Assembly (NCBI GenBank): GCA_910588285.1
Contig: CAJUQB010000148.1
Coordinates: 1 to 8,845, forward strand
Length of the DNA stretch: 8,845 nt
Direction of reading: 5' to 3'
DNA from: an uncultured Lachnospiraceae bacterium
GTDB taxonomy: Bacteria; Bacillota; Clostridia; Lachnospirales; Lachnospiraceae
Numbering within the stretch: the stretch's first letter is position 1; each line of letters starts with the position of its first letter. This document shows positions 1 to 6,810 of the stretch, piece after piece. Below the pieces are notes generated by a model, which was not told where the DNA came from, searched no databases, and saw nothing but the letters and a program-made list of their open reading frames with translations. The position numbers were made by a program, and so were the translations under genes.

Positions 1-83
1 AAATAATTTTCAGCACTTTTCACAATGATTTAGAGGGGGGGAGTGAACAGTAACATATTAGAATATGAAATATTTCAATACGC

Positions 84-1034
84 TCACCGATAAAACAGCT
101 CCTTCACCAGCTGCTCCTTTTTTTCCTCATCAATATAGAATTCCTCAAACATCTCTCCCTGAACAATTTCTCCCTCTATCACACGGATATGATCCATATC
201 AAACTCAGACTTCACGCCGATTCGAACCAGCTGCAGAATCTCATTCAGCTCCAGATCTGTCACCACATAATCATCCACTGACTTCATCAGCTTTATGATT
301 TCAAAAGGATTCTGTATTCCAGACACCTTCACCTGCTGATAGGCTGCCTGAATATACTGTTTATGACGGTCCAAACGATAGTATGCAGTCGCCTCCTGGG
401 TCGTATCTCTTCCCTGAAGATAATCCCGTACCTGCTGGCCATTCAAATGCAGCGTTGCCCCCTGCACAAATGCAGGGTCAATGAAGGTATAATCCTGATC
501 CATTGTGATATCCACACCGCCAATGGCATCATTCAGAACAGGAAGGACACTGAAATTCACGGCCGCATAGCCATGGATGGGAATTCCCAGCAGCTTAGAC
601 ACCTGCTGACGCATCAGCTCGCAGCTTTCCTCCCTTCCGTCTCCAAAGGCATACTGCAGGCAGAGCTGCATCTTGGCATAGTTATATTCTCCTTCCACAA
701 TATCAGGCATCATCCCATCTATCATACTGTCCCTGGGAACGGAAATGATATTCAATTCCCTGGTCTTAAGATCCAGGGATACCACAAAGACAGCATCTGC
801 CTGGCCGATCTGCCCCCGCTCGTCATATCCGCCCATAGGCTCCTCCCTGTCTACCCCCAGAACCATGATATTGAGGAGATTCTCCTTATATTGTTCCCCA
901 TCCTCCACATGGTCGATCCGAGCCTGGAGCTTCCATTTTCCGCTGAAATAATAGATACCTGCAACACTTAGAAGTATCAGCAAAATGATTGCCACAACAC
1001 CAAGGACAATCAATGGAATCTTCTTTTTTTTCAT
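84..1034 (-). CDS. LytR-CpsA-Psr (LCP) family cell-wall polymer transferase
   Basis: LCP enzymes sit in the membrane with the catalytic domain outside and transfer lipid-linked glycopolymers (teichoic acid or capsule type) onto peptidoglycan. The 316-aa product starts with a lysine-rich stretch and a membrane anchor at about residues 7-30. The LCP core follows: NIMVLGVDR (55-63), the acidic QADAVFVVSLD strand (78-88), ISVPRDS (97-103, with the conserved Arg101) and the YYRLDRHKQ segment (218-226), whose arginines Arg220 and Arg223 match those that bind the pyrophosphate lipid in the family. I chose the ATG at 1034 because GGAG at 1042-1045 lies 7 bases upstream. A GTG at 1037 is in frame but too close to that site. 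The gene appears monocistronic, with its own promoter at 1058-1086 and a terminator hairpin separating it from the upstream surface-protein gene. The family call is firm; the polymer it attaches is unknown. Confidence 0.92.
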   Translation of the reverse strand: MKKKKIPLIVLGVVAIILLILLSVAGIYYFSGKWKLQARIDHVEDGEQYKENLLNIMVLGVDREEPMGGYDERGQIGQADAVFVVSLDLKTRELNIISVPRDSMIDGMMPDIVEGEYNYAKMQLCLQYAFGDGREESCELMRQQVSKLLGIPIHGYAAVNFSVLPVLNDAIGGVDITMDQDYTFIDPAFVQGATLHLNGQQVRDYLQGRDTTQEATAYYRLDRHKQYIQAAYQQVKVSGIQNPFEIIKLMKSVDDYVVTDLELNEILQLVRIGVKSEFDMDHIRVIEGEIVQGEMFEEFYIDEEKKEQLVKELFYR

Positions 1035-1057
1035 CACTTTTCTCCAATCAGATACAC

Positions 1058-1086
1058 TTTATACAAGCTGCATGTACAAATATCAC
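1058..1086 (-). promoter_or_regulatory. Putative promoter of the LCP gene
   Basis: On the minus strand a -35-like GTGATA (1081-1086) and a -10-like TATAAA (1058-1063) are 17 bases apart. The start would fall roughly 17 bases before the ATG at 1034, giving a short leader that contains the GGAG ribosome site. The -35 match is only 4 of 6, so this is moderate support. Confidence 0.4.
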
Positions 1087-1107
1087 CTTAGAATCCCATG
1101 TTTGGAA

Positions 1108-1143
1108 ACAGGCACCCTAATGCTTTCACATTAGAGTGCCTGT
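1108..1143 (-). terminator. Hairpin terminator downstream of the surface-protein gene
   Basis: A 15-bp inverted repeat (1108-1122 with 1129-1143) encloses a 6-base loop. The only imperfection is C1116 opposite A1135. In a minus-strand transcript this becomes a G-U pair, so the stem is unbroken in that direction but has a C-A mismatch in the other, which argues that it serves the minus-strand gene ending at 1257. The U-run after the stem is short (UUU then CC), so termination strength is uncertain. The hairpin lies about 113 bases beyond the stop codon and just upstream of the LCP promoter. Confidence 0.6.
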
Positions 1144-1256
1144 CCTGTTGAATTCATTATATAGGCTGTTTTTTGCGATTATTTGTATAAAGGTATTCTT
1201 TAATCTTAGATTTTAATAATTTACCACAACTCAACTTCCAGTTATGAATTCTTTAA

Positions 1257-1952
1257 TTACAGAGTAACTTTCTTGCGGTTTACATAAACCAGTGCGCCCA
1301 TCAGGCAAGCTGCTGCAAGAACATAAACAACTGCCATGTTCTGCTCGCCAGTCTTGGGAGCGGTTGTACCAGCGTTAGTACCAGTGGTTGTACCGTTAGC
1401 AGGTGTGTTGGTTCCGAAATTGCCCTTCAAGCCGATAACGATAACCGGAGACAGAGAATGGAAAGTACCGATGATGCGGCCACCCTCAACCTTGTTCGGG
1501 ATAACTTCCAGAGCACCGTCGCTCTTTACATGCAGAACAACATACTTCTCATAACCAACAGCAGGAACATCCATCAGGCTAACCTGAACGCCAGCTTTCC
1601 ACATTTCAGCTGTAACGTTCTTTGCGCCAACGTTCATGAAAGCGATAACGTCAGCTCTCTCCCAGCCAGTAATACCAGCATAGGTCTTAACGATATTCAG
1701 TGCAGCGTTGTTCTGCTGTACAGCCTTGTCAGTTCCATCCCATACAGATGACATCCAATAACGGCCATCTGCTGCAAGCCAGTTGCCGAACACCTTGAAC
1801 AATGTGTCGTACTCTGCATTGTTCATGTTACCCTTCTCCAGCTCAACGATCTCCGGAGCTACGATGTACGGGCTAACTGCTGCCATTGCGCTGGTTCCCA
1901 TTGCCAACGTAAGTACTAACGTGGCTAATAATACTGAAATTTTTTTCTTCAT
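1257..1952 (-). CDS. Small secreted surface protein with sortase-like C-terminal anchor
   Basis: The 231-aa product has a signal peptide: KKK at 2-4, a hydrophobic core and a likely cleavage after AMA (22-24). A mature domain of about 150 residues follows that I do not recognise. Its last strands include FHSLSPVIVIGL (164-175), which resembles the HxSPF-type strand common near the end of Firmicutes surface domains. A Thr/Gly/Asn-rich linker (177-197) leads to APKTGE (198-203), a hydrophobic helix (207-224) and a basic NRKK tail. This is the layout of an LPXTG-type sorting signal with Ala in place of Leu. The start is the ATG at 1952, because GGAGG (1958-1962) lies 5 bases upstream; an in-frame ATG at 1964 would place that ribosome site inside the coding sequence. 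Codon use is simpler and lower in GC than in the operon genes to the right, and the promoter is strong, so high expression is likely. Function is unknown. Confidence 0.85.
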   Translation of the reverse strand: MKKKISVLLATLVLTLAMGTSAMAAVSPYIVAPEIVELEKGNMNNAEYDTLFKVFGNWLAADGRYWMSSVWDGTDKAVQQNNAALNIVKTYAGITGWERADVIAFMNVGAKNVTAEMWKAGVQVSLMDVPAVGYEKYVVLHVKSDGALEVIPNKVEGGRIIGTFHSLSPVIVIGLKGNFGTNTPANGTTTGTNAGTTAPKTGEQNMAVVYVLAAACLMGALVYVNRKKVTL

Positions 1953-1957
1953 TACTT

Positions 1958-1962
1958 CCTCC
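1958..1962 (-). promoter_or_regulatory. Ribosome binding site fixing the surface-protein start
   Basis: GGAGG on the minus strand lies 5 bases before the ATG at 1952. It overlaps the codons that follow the upstream in-frame ATG at 1964, so that longer start is unlikely. Confidence 0.75.
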
Positions 1963-1994
1963 ATTCTACCTTTATACTTGGTTTTTAGATTTTC

Positions 1995-2007
1995 GTCCTG
2001 TCAGGAC
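1995..2007 (-). promoter_or_regulatory. Perfect palindrome in the surface-protein leader
   Basis: GTCCTG and CAGGAC flank a single central base, a perfect 13-base palindrome in the 5' leader about 45 bases before the start codon. In RNA it would fold as a short hairpin. It could be an operator or an mRNA-stabilising stem; sequence alone does not decide. Confidence 0.4.
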
Positions 2008-2063
2008 AGAGACATACCGCCTATACGCAATAAAATATTTTGTTACAAATATTTTACGTTTAC

Positions 2064-2092
2064 ATTCTATCACTCAAACCCATATATGTCAA
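2064..2092 (-). promoter_or_regulatory. Strong promoter of the surface-protein gene
   Basis: On the minus strand a perfect TTGACA (2087-2092) is followed after exactly 17 bases by TAGAAT (2064-2069), 5 of 6 to consensus. TGA directly before the -10 box gives an extended -10. Just upstream (about 2096-2140) the minus strand carries successive A-runs of 5-7 bases, resembling an UP element or curved DNA. The predicted start near 2057 gives a leader of about 105 nt. A weaker box pair at 2020-2048 (TTGTAA, 17 bases, TATAGG) could be a second start. Confidence 0.75.
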
Positions 2093-2224
2093 TTCTTTTT
2101 TTCATTTTTATTTTATTTTTTTCATTTTTTGCCATAGGAATTCTTCCAGCCCTTGTAGTTACTGGGTTTTCTCATCAATATCTTGTGTGTCTTTTTTCCT
2201 CATTTTTTGATAAAGCTGCCCTTT

Positions 2225-3211
2225 TCAGCATTTATTTCGGATCTCGTCCACCAATTCCCGGCTGCACTCTGCCACTGCCATGATATCTGCATCTGACATG
2301 CCGCGGCGGATCATATTTCTCACAACAGTTCGGGTCTTGGACTCTTGACCCGCAGTTATCCCCTCATTCCTTCCGATTTGCAGCCCTTCATTTCTACCAT
2401 CCGCAATCAGCTTCGTTATCGCTGTACACATATTGATTTTCCCATCCTTTCTGTAATACTCCTTTACACCAATCAGCTCCGTGGCGTTGGTGTATTGCAC
2501 CACTGCCTCGAACGCATCCTCTTCCATATTCCCGAAATATGGATCCCTTTTCACCAGTTCTAACAAGGCCTGGTCATCTTCTGAGCAGCGGATAAACTCA
2601 AATACCTGACGTACATCCGTCCGGAATATGCTGGTGTCGCTAAGCTTTCGGATCTCAATCAGGTTGACACGGTGGTTCCCCACCATTTCTCGCAGTCCCT
2701 CCGGTATATCTGTAAAATCCAGCATCTCATGCAGCGTCTTCGGACCGTCCCAGGGCTCCTTCCCATAGTACAGGACAAACGTTACCGTTGGATGCAGGCG
2801 GCTGTCCTTCCGGAATCCATAGAGATATTCTCCTCTGCGCAGACCCTGAGACGCTTTTCGCACCTCCCGGCGGATCCTTGATGCCTGCTTCTCATATTCC
2901 CCAACCTCATAGGAATTATCCCGCAGCGGCAGCGAATAATCAATCAATTCCTGGTTTTCAATCCCTACCACTGCAAAATTCACTCCAAAGGCCGCTTTCC
3001 TGACACTGTCCCGAAGCTTCACGCTTCTCCTTTTACGCCCCGGCAAGCCGCGGATGAATCCGGAACCGCGCCAAAATCCTGTCTGACTGTCCACTTCTTC
3101 CAGTTCTTCCCCGCTTACTACCTGACGGCCTCCGCATCCAAGACCATTGATAATATCTGCATAACGTCTATTGTCTGAAAAAAACTCCTTCCAGCACGCA
3201 TCATTGTCCAT
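2225..3211 (-). CDS. Rpn family recombination-promoting nuclease / putative transposase (PD-(D/E)XK)
   Basis: Rpn proteins are PD-(D/E)XK-fold DNA nucleases, often labelled putative transposases. Characterised E. coli members cut DNA and promote RecA-independent recombination. The 328-aa product has the family's core signature: an RDSVRK helix (67-72), a beta strand ending in VGIENQ (82-87) that supplies the E-x-Q catalytic pair (Glu85, Gln87; Asp68 is a candidate partner), then LRDNSYEVGEYEKQ (96-109). A middle segment of the kind seen in Rpn homologs includes LYYGKEPWDGPKTL. The C-terminus has two GRNEG repeats and a helical segment resembling a helix-turn-helix (MSDADIMAVAECS). The ATG at 3211 has AGGAGG (3220-3225) 8 bases upstream. 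The gene looks intact. A promoter (3381-3409) and structured leader precede it; no clear terminator follows its stop. No terminal inverted repeats were seen, so mobility of this copy is not supported. Confidence 0.85.
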   Translation of the reverse strand: MDNDACWKEFFSDNRRYADIINGLGCGGRQVVSGEELEEVDSQTGFWRGSGFIRGLPGRKRRSVKLRDSVRKAAFGVNFAVVGIENQELIDYSLPLRDNSYEVGEYEKQASRIRREVRKASQGLRRGEYLYGFRKDSRLHPTVTFVLYYGKEPWDGPKTLHEMLDFTDIPEGLREMVGNHRVNLIEIRKLSDTSIFRTDVRQVFEFIRCSEDDQALLELVKRDPYFGNMEEDAFEAVVQYTNATELIGVKEYYRKDGKINMCTAITKLIADGRNEGLQIGRNEGITAGQESKTRTVVRNMIRRGMSDADIMAVAECSRELVDEIRNKC

Positions 3212-3301
3212 ATCCTGTTCCTCCTGTCCTTGCAGAAGCTTCCCAGAAAACCCCTGCTTTTGTATTTATGGGATATTAAGCATGAATTTTCCGAATAAAA
3301 G

Positions 3302-3355
3302 GATCTCATTGACAGGGATTGGTCCCTCGAAAGATCAGGCAGTTTCCATTGCCTG
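3302..3355 (-). ncRNA. Structured 5' leader of the Rpn gene (predicted stem-loops)
   Basis: Within the leader between the promoter and the Rpn start are two adjacent inverted-repeat structures. One pairs 3336-3341 with 3350-3355 (CAGGCA/TGCCTG, 8-base loop). The other pairs 3314-3318 with 3323-3327 (AGGGA/TCCCT, 4-base loop) and is enclosed by an outer 5-bp stem, 3302-3306 with 3332-3336. All stems are perfect; they share one base at 3336. I do not recognise a riboswitch class, and a regulatory role is inference. Confidence 0.35.
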
Positions 3356-3380
3356 GATAAAGAAAATATGCTTTAACGGA

Positions 3381-3409
3381 AGTATAGCACACCTGCATAC
3401 GGTACACAA
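3381..3409 (-). promoter_or_regulatory. Extended -10 promoter of the Rpn gene
   Basis: On the minus strand TATACT (3381-3386, 5 of 6 to consensus) is preceded by TGC, a classic extended -10. A weak TTGTGT (3404-3409) sits 17 bases upstream. The predicted start near 3374 leaves a leader of about 160 nt before the ATG at 3211. Confidence 0.6.
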
Positions 3410-3458
3410 TCCGGCATTTTTCACAAAATCCGCCAAATTCCAAAAAAAGAGAGCCCTC

Positions 3459-3511
3459 AAAAAGGAAAAGCAGACATCCTGGCACCATCTGTACCAGAAC
3501 ACCTGCTTTTC
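3459..3511 (-). terminator. Rho-independent terminator ending the biosynthetic operon
   Basis: A two-tier hairpin begins about 28 bases after the ligase stop codon. A perfect 9-bp outer stem (3465-3473 with 3503-3511, GAAAAGCAG/CTGCTTTTC) and a 7-bp inner stem with one G-U pair (3479-3485 with 3491-3497) are separated by a symmetric 5x5 internal loop. The minus-strand transcript continues directly with C and five U (3459-3463). It separates the operon from the Rpn promoter. Confidence 0.65.
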
Positions 3512-3539
3512 ACATGCTTTTACACGCTCTAAAACCAAT

Positions 3540-5090
3540 TCAAAACCGCTTAATCTTCTTCGTGGTATTCTTCTCAAATTCCGTATCCCGCACCTTCAGG
3601 CTGAAAATGCGCTTATACAGCGGAGCCTTGCTGTTGTAATCATCAATGATCTTCTGCAGGGCTGCCTGCAGATCCTTGATTCGCTTTTTTGCCCCATATT
3701 CCAGATCCGGGAAAATCTCCGCCTCAATCACACCGTCCCGGTCCCTGATGAGCACCTCCTGAATCAGGCGGTGCTCTCCCAGCTTATTTTCAATCTCCTC
3801 CGGGGATACATTTTCTCCATTTGGCGTAATAATCAAATTCTTTTTCCGGCCGGTAAGGAACAGAAAGCCGTCCTCATCTATGTAGCCAAGGTCTCCTGTT
3901 TTCAGCCATCCGTCCTCCAGCGTCTCTGCTGTCTCCTGCGGCATCTCGTAATAGCCCTGCATCACGCTGGTGCCCTTGACCTGAATCTCCTCGTCCACAA
4001 TCCGCACCTGGCAGTTGGGCATAGGCTTGCCGATGGAGCCTGTCTTTGCGGCAAACTTGCAGTTGGTACTGATCACCGGTGCACATTCCGTCATGCCATA
4101 TCCCTGGAGAATGGTGATCCCATACCGTTTGAATAGTTCCACATAGGCCGGATTCAGATAGGCGCCGCCGCTGCAGATGGTATGAAACTGCTTTCCGAAT
4201 ACCTTGGCCTTGATGATCGGCGCCGGAATCAGGGCGGCATCCTCCAGCTTCTTTGCCAGAGTCTCCACCATCAGGGGCACCATCAGAATCATATTCGGCT
4301 CAAACAGCTTGATATTTTTGGCCACCCGAAGCAGGGAATCATTGATGCAGATTACTGCTCCCACAGACATTCCCTTCAGGATATCCATGGACAGGCAGTA
4401 GGCATGATGGATCGGCAGGACGCTCATCAGCACAACCCCAGGCTCATAGCCCATATCAAGGGCTGTGGCGTTCTCTGCTAGGTTCTGGTGGGTCAGCATA
4501 ACCCCCTTGCTCTTTCCGGTGGTTCCGGAGGTAAACATGATGGTTGCCAGATCCGTTGGCTCTGGTCTTACGGCCTCCCGGGCCCCGGCTTTTGCAGCAG
4601 CCTTGGCAATCAGCTCCCACATGGACAGCGCCTCTGGCACCAGGCCGTCCCCATCCATGGCAATCAGATGCTTCAGCTTCCCGCACTGCTTTGCAGCGCT
4701 TCCGGCTGCCTCTGCCTTTGTCTTGTCATAGACCAGGGCTGTCACGTCCGCCCGGTCAATCAGCTCGCAGAGCTCCTCCGCCGGGAGATTGGCGTCCAGG
4801 GGAACAGCCACGCTGCACCCGTTTACAATGCCATAATAAGCGGTAATCCAGGAATAGGACGTAGCTCCAAGGATTGCAATATGCTTCCCCTGCTGGCCCA
4901 ATTCAGCCAGGGCAGCAGAAAAATGACTGCTGTCCTCCTTGAGCTGGGTATAGGTCTTTGCCTCTACCTGCGTCTCCTTTTTCCCGCCCGCTGCGGCGGT
5001 CTTTACCTTGTATCGGACTGCATCACGGGGACCGAATTCCCGCTCCGCATGGTCCAGTAATTCATAGATGGTACTGCGCAATTCATTCAT
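3540..5090 (-). CDS. AMP-forming acyl ligase (long-chain acyl-CoA synthetase-like; probably acyl-ACP loading)
   Basis: Members of this ANL superfamily activate a carboxylic acid with ATP to an acyl-adenylate, then pass it to CoA or a carrier-protein phosphopantetheine. The 516-aa product has the full motif set: phosphate-binding FTSGTTGKSKG (186-196), PIHHAY (226-231), GYGMTE (330-335), TGD (398-400), the hinge region starting GRKKN (414-418), and a C-terminal TKKIKR (510-515) in which Lys512 aligns with the catalytic lysine. No residue appears missing. The open frame extends to 5183, but the ATG at 5090 is preferred: it starts the recognisable N-terminal helix, has a purine-rich GGAGAGGA just upstream, and overlaps the stop of the carrier-protein gene by 8 bases (ATGAATGA), implying translational coupling. 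The adjacent carrier protein suggests acyl-ACP loading rather than CoA ligation (inference). The GYGMTECAP signature resembles fatty-acid ligases, but substrate specificity cannot be read. Confidence 0.9.
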   Translation of the reverse strand: MNELRSTIYELLDHAEREFGPRDAVRYKVKTAAAGGKKETQVEAKTYTQLKEDSSHFSAALAELGQQGKHIAILGATSYSWITAYYGIVNGCSVAVPLDANLPAEELCELIDRADVTALVYDKTKAEAAGSAAKQCGKLKHLIAMDGDGLVPEALSMWELIAKAAAKAGAREAVRPEPTDLATIMFTSGTTGKSKGVMLTHQNLAENATALDMGYEPGVVLMSVLPIHHAYCLSMDILKGMSVGAVICINDSLLRVAKNIKLFEPNMILMVPLMVETLAKKLEDAALIPAPIIKAKVFGKQFHTICSGGAYLNPAYVELFKRYGITILQGYGMTECAPVISTNCKFAAKTGSIGKPMPNCQVRIVDEEIQVKGTSVMQGYYEMPQETAETLEDGWLKTGDLGYIDEDGFLFLTGRKKNLIITPNGENVSPEEIENKLGEHRLIQEVLIRDRDGVIEAEIFPDLEYGAKKRIKDLQAALQKIIDDYNSKAPLYKRIFSLKVRDTEFEKNTTKKIKRF

Positions 5091-5313
5091 GGCTGATCCT
5101 CTCCAGATAGTCTGCCGCCTCCTGCACGGTGCGGATGTTAGCTGCCTCCTCCTGGTCGATCTCCACATCCAGGGTATCCTCAATCTCTCCCAGCATGCTC
5201 ATAAAATCAAAGGAGGTAAATCCCAGATCCTCCATGAACCGTGATTCCGGCGTAATTGCTTCCTTCTGAACCTCCACATAATTAACAATAATTTCTACCA
5301 GCTCTTCAAACAT
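5083..5313 (-). CDS. Acyl carrier protein (phosphopantetheine-binding)
   Basis: This 76-aa acidic protein has the size and helical layout of a stand-alone acyl carrier protein. Ser34 in EDLGFTSFDFM (29-38) is the expected 4'-phosphopantetheine attachment site; the usual D-S-L is replaced by T-S-F. The end, EAANIRTVQEAADYLE, matches the final helices of the family. The ATG at 5313 has AAGGAG 8 bases upstream. The gene begins 23 bases after the condensation-protein stop and overlaps the ligase start by 8 bases, so the carrier and its presumed loading enzyme are made together. It is more likely dedicated to this pathway than the housekeeping AcpP, because it sits between a condensation enzyme and a ligase rather than among fab genes. 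DltC-like carriers are an alternative, but no dltB or dltD homologue is present. No phosphopantetheinyl transferase gene lies in the window. Confidence 0.88.
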   Translation of the reverse strand: MFEELVEIIVNYVEVQKEAITPESRFMEDLGFTSFDFMSMLGEIEDTLDVEIDQEEAANIRTVQEAADYLERISHE

Positions 5314-5336
5314 ATGCTCGTCTCCTTCTCCACTGC

Positions 5337-6740
5337 CTATACCAGCTTGATAATGTCCCCGATTTTCAGATTGGGGGTTTCCGTTCCCTTAAACATAATC
5401 TTACAGATATAATAATAAAAATACTCTAATTGCTGCCGGCTGTAAGCCTTCACCTGGTGCTCAAAGCTGAAATCCAGCCCGTTGTCCTCCGGCCGGTGCA
5501 TCACGGTCAGATACATGCCGTCGGCATAATACCCATTTCCGTAGCGCTTTGTCTTGTACCGGATCTCTCCCAGGTCCGTGAGCCCCTTCTCCCGCAGAGT
5601 AGCCGGCTGATAGGTAAGGGATATGGTTTCATAGCCCGTACCCGGCGCAGAAGGATAGCACTGTCTCCGGTGGGCAAGGTATTCTGCCGGGTTGAAATTC
5701 ACATACCGGAACACCTCATTCTGCTTATCCCGAATCTCCAGCACGCCCTCCAGGAAGGTCTTGTCCTCCGGAATAACGGTCCGGAAGGGGAAGCAGTGGA
5801 TCCTGGTGCCGCCGGATTTTTTCTCCAGCAGGGTAGCCCTGCGGGCATATGCCACCTGCAGGGAAACATCATCGCATTGGTTTACCTTCTGCAGATAGGT
5901 CCGAATCCCCATAATCAGCAGGCACTGCAGGGAAACATGATGCGCCTCGCAGAAATCCATCAATCGCCTGGTAGGCTCCTCCTCCAAATGGAAAATGTCA
6001 ATATCTGCCGCAAAGCTGTCCGACCCGGTAGGCGCTGTGCGTAAGGCCGGATTCCCGGCAGCCTTTCTGGCCTCCTCCAGCCTGCCGGGGCCGTCTATCC
6101 CATTAAAAATAGGCTCCGACGCTTCAATCTGCTTGTAAAAATACTCCCGGTCCCTGGCCTGTGCCTTGCCTCCTGCCTCATAAGCCAGGTCCTTCTCCAG
6201 CTGCTGAATATAGGAGCGGGTGTCCGCAGGATAAGGGACATTTTCAAAGTTCGCGCTGCAGTACAGCTCAATGACATCCTTTAAGAAACCGATCAGGGAC
6301 TGGGCGTCCATAAACCGATGATCCCCTGCAATATACATTCCCTCAAAACCATCCGGCGTCTTAATGATAACCACCCTGTTCATGGGGGCATCCTCCTTGT
6401 CGAAGGGGACCCTTGTCCAGGCCGTCATCTCCGCCTCTGCCTCCTCCATGGTCTTGTCCGAAAAATCCACAAAGGGAATCTCCCGCTCCTCTCTCTCTAC
6501 AATATACTGATACCATTCCTTTTCCTTTTTGTCATAGGCAAGGCGGGCCCGCATGGATTCGCACCGCTCATAGGCCTTGTAGATGGCCTTACGCAGCTCC
6601 TCAATATTGAGCTGAAACTCAATGGTCAGGCTGGATCCAATATTCAGAATCTCTTTCCCCGGGCAGTACTGGGAATAGTAATTGTGGAACTTCTGCGCTA
6701 CGGTCAGCGGGTAAGCGCTATATCCTTTTCTTGTTTTCAT
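5337..6740 (-). CDS. Free-standing condensation-domain acyltransferase (NRPS C-domain-like)
   Basis: Condensation-fold enzymes join a carrier-bound acyl or aminoacyl group to an amine or alcohol. This 467-aa protein is the length of a single domain. It shows an N-terminal YPLTVAQKFHNYY (10-22) resembling core motif C1, and AGDHRFMDAQS (138-148) at the active site. There the usual HHxxxDG reads DHxxxDA: the catalytic second histidine (His141) and structural Asp145 are kept, the first His is Asp140 and the Gly is Ala146. A later GTRIHCFPFRTVIP segment (311-324) resembles core motif C5. The open frame reaches 6779, but ATG 6740 is chosen because AAGGAG (6747-6752) lies 6 bases upstream. No adenylation or carrier domain is fused; the next two genes supply them separately. 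PapA-like or alcohol acyltransferase relatives share this fold, so the bond formed (ester or amide) is open. Confidence 0.82.
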   Translation of the reverse strand: MKTRKGYSAYPLTVAQKFHNYYSQYCPGKEILNIGSSLTIEFQLNIEELRKAIYKAYERCESMRARLAYDKKEKEWYQYIVEREEREIPFVDFSDKTMEEAEAEMTAWTRVPFDKEDAPMNRVVIIKTPDGFEGMYIAGDHRFMDAQSLIGFLKDVIELYCSANFENVPYPADTRSYIQQLEKDLAYEAGGKAQARDREYFYKQIEASEPIFNGIDGPGRLEEARKAAGNPALRTAPTGSDSFAADIDIFHLEEEPTRRLMDFCEAHHVSLQCLLIMGIRTYLQKVNQCDDVSLQVAYARRATLLEKKSGGTRIHCFPFRTVIPEDKTFLEGVLEIRDKQNEVFRYVNFNPAEYLAHRRQCYPSAPGTGYETISLTYQPATLREKGLTDLGEIRYKTKRYGNGYYADGMYLTVMHRPEDNGLDFSFEHQVKAYSRQQLEYFYYYICKIMFKGTETPNLKIGDIIKLV

Positions 6741-6746
6741 TGTGTT

Positions 6747-6752
6747 CTCCTT
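6747..6752 (-). promoter_or_regulatory. Ribosome binding site fixing the condensation-protein start
   Basis: AAGGAG on the minus strand is 6 bases before the ATG at 6740. A 13-codon-longer in-frame start at 6779 has no comparable site and would place this one inside the gene. Confidence 0.7.
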
Positions 6753-6810
6753 ATGATTTACACCCTGTGTTCCCGACACACCCGGATGCGTTATTTCCTT
6801 ATTATATGTG

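Larger units (their letters stand above)
3212..3539. other. Intergenic region between the acyl-ligase operon and the Rpn gene
   Basis: This 328-bp gap holds, from right to left, the operon terminator (3459-3511), the Rpn promoter (3381-3409) and the Rpn structured leader (3302-3355). The short open frames here overlap these signals, lack a convincing ribosome site and give protein sequences with no recognisable features, so no gene is called. Confidence 0.6.

Noticed and set aside
2225..3211. Rpn gene as part of an insertion sequence
   Set aside because: No terminal inverted repeats or target-site duplications could be found around it, and it has its own ordinary promoter.
3306..3577. Two small minus-strand open frames upstream of the Rpn gene
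   Set aside because: They start upstream of the predicted promoter, overlap the terminator and lack ribosome sites or recognisable protein features.
3171..4136. Long plus-strand open frame of 321 codons across the Rpn-ligase junction
   Set aside because: It overlaps the ligase coding sequence and the terminator and promoter on the other strand, and its protein sequence shows no family signal. It is a shadow of the opposite strand.
5091..5183. 31-codon N-terminal extension of the ligase
   Set aside because: The Arg-rich sequence overlaps the carrier-protein gene in another frame and does not look like a ligase N-terminus; the ATG at 5090 has a better context.
5856..5938. Direct repeat CTGCAGGGAAACAT at 5856-5869 and 5925-5938 inside the condensation gene
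   Set aside because: Both copies encode VSLQ, in frame and 23 codons apart, in segments with different flanks. They probably reflect chance plus shared codon choice rather than a duplication.
6766..6780. Inverted repeat TGTGT/ACACA between hydrolase and condensation genes
   Set aside because: Only 5 bp of stem and no U-tract; not enough for a terminator or an operator, and unlike the TetR sites.
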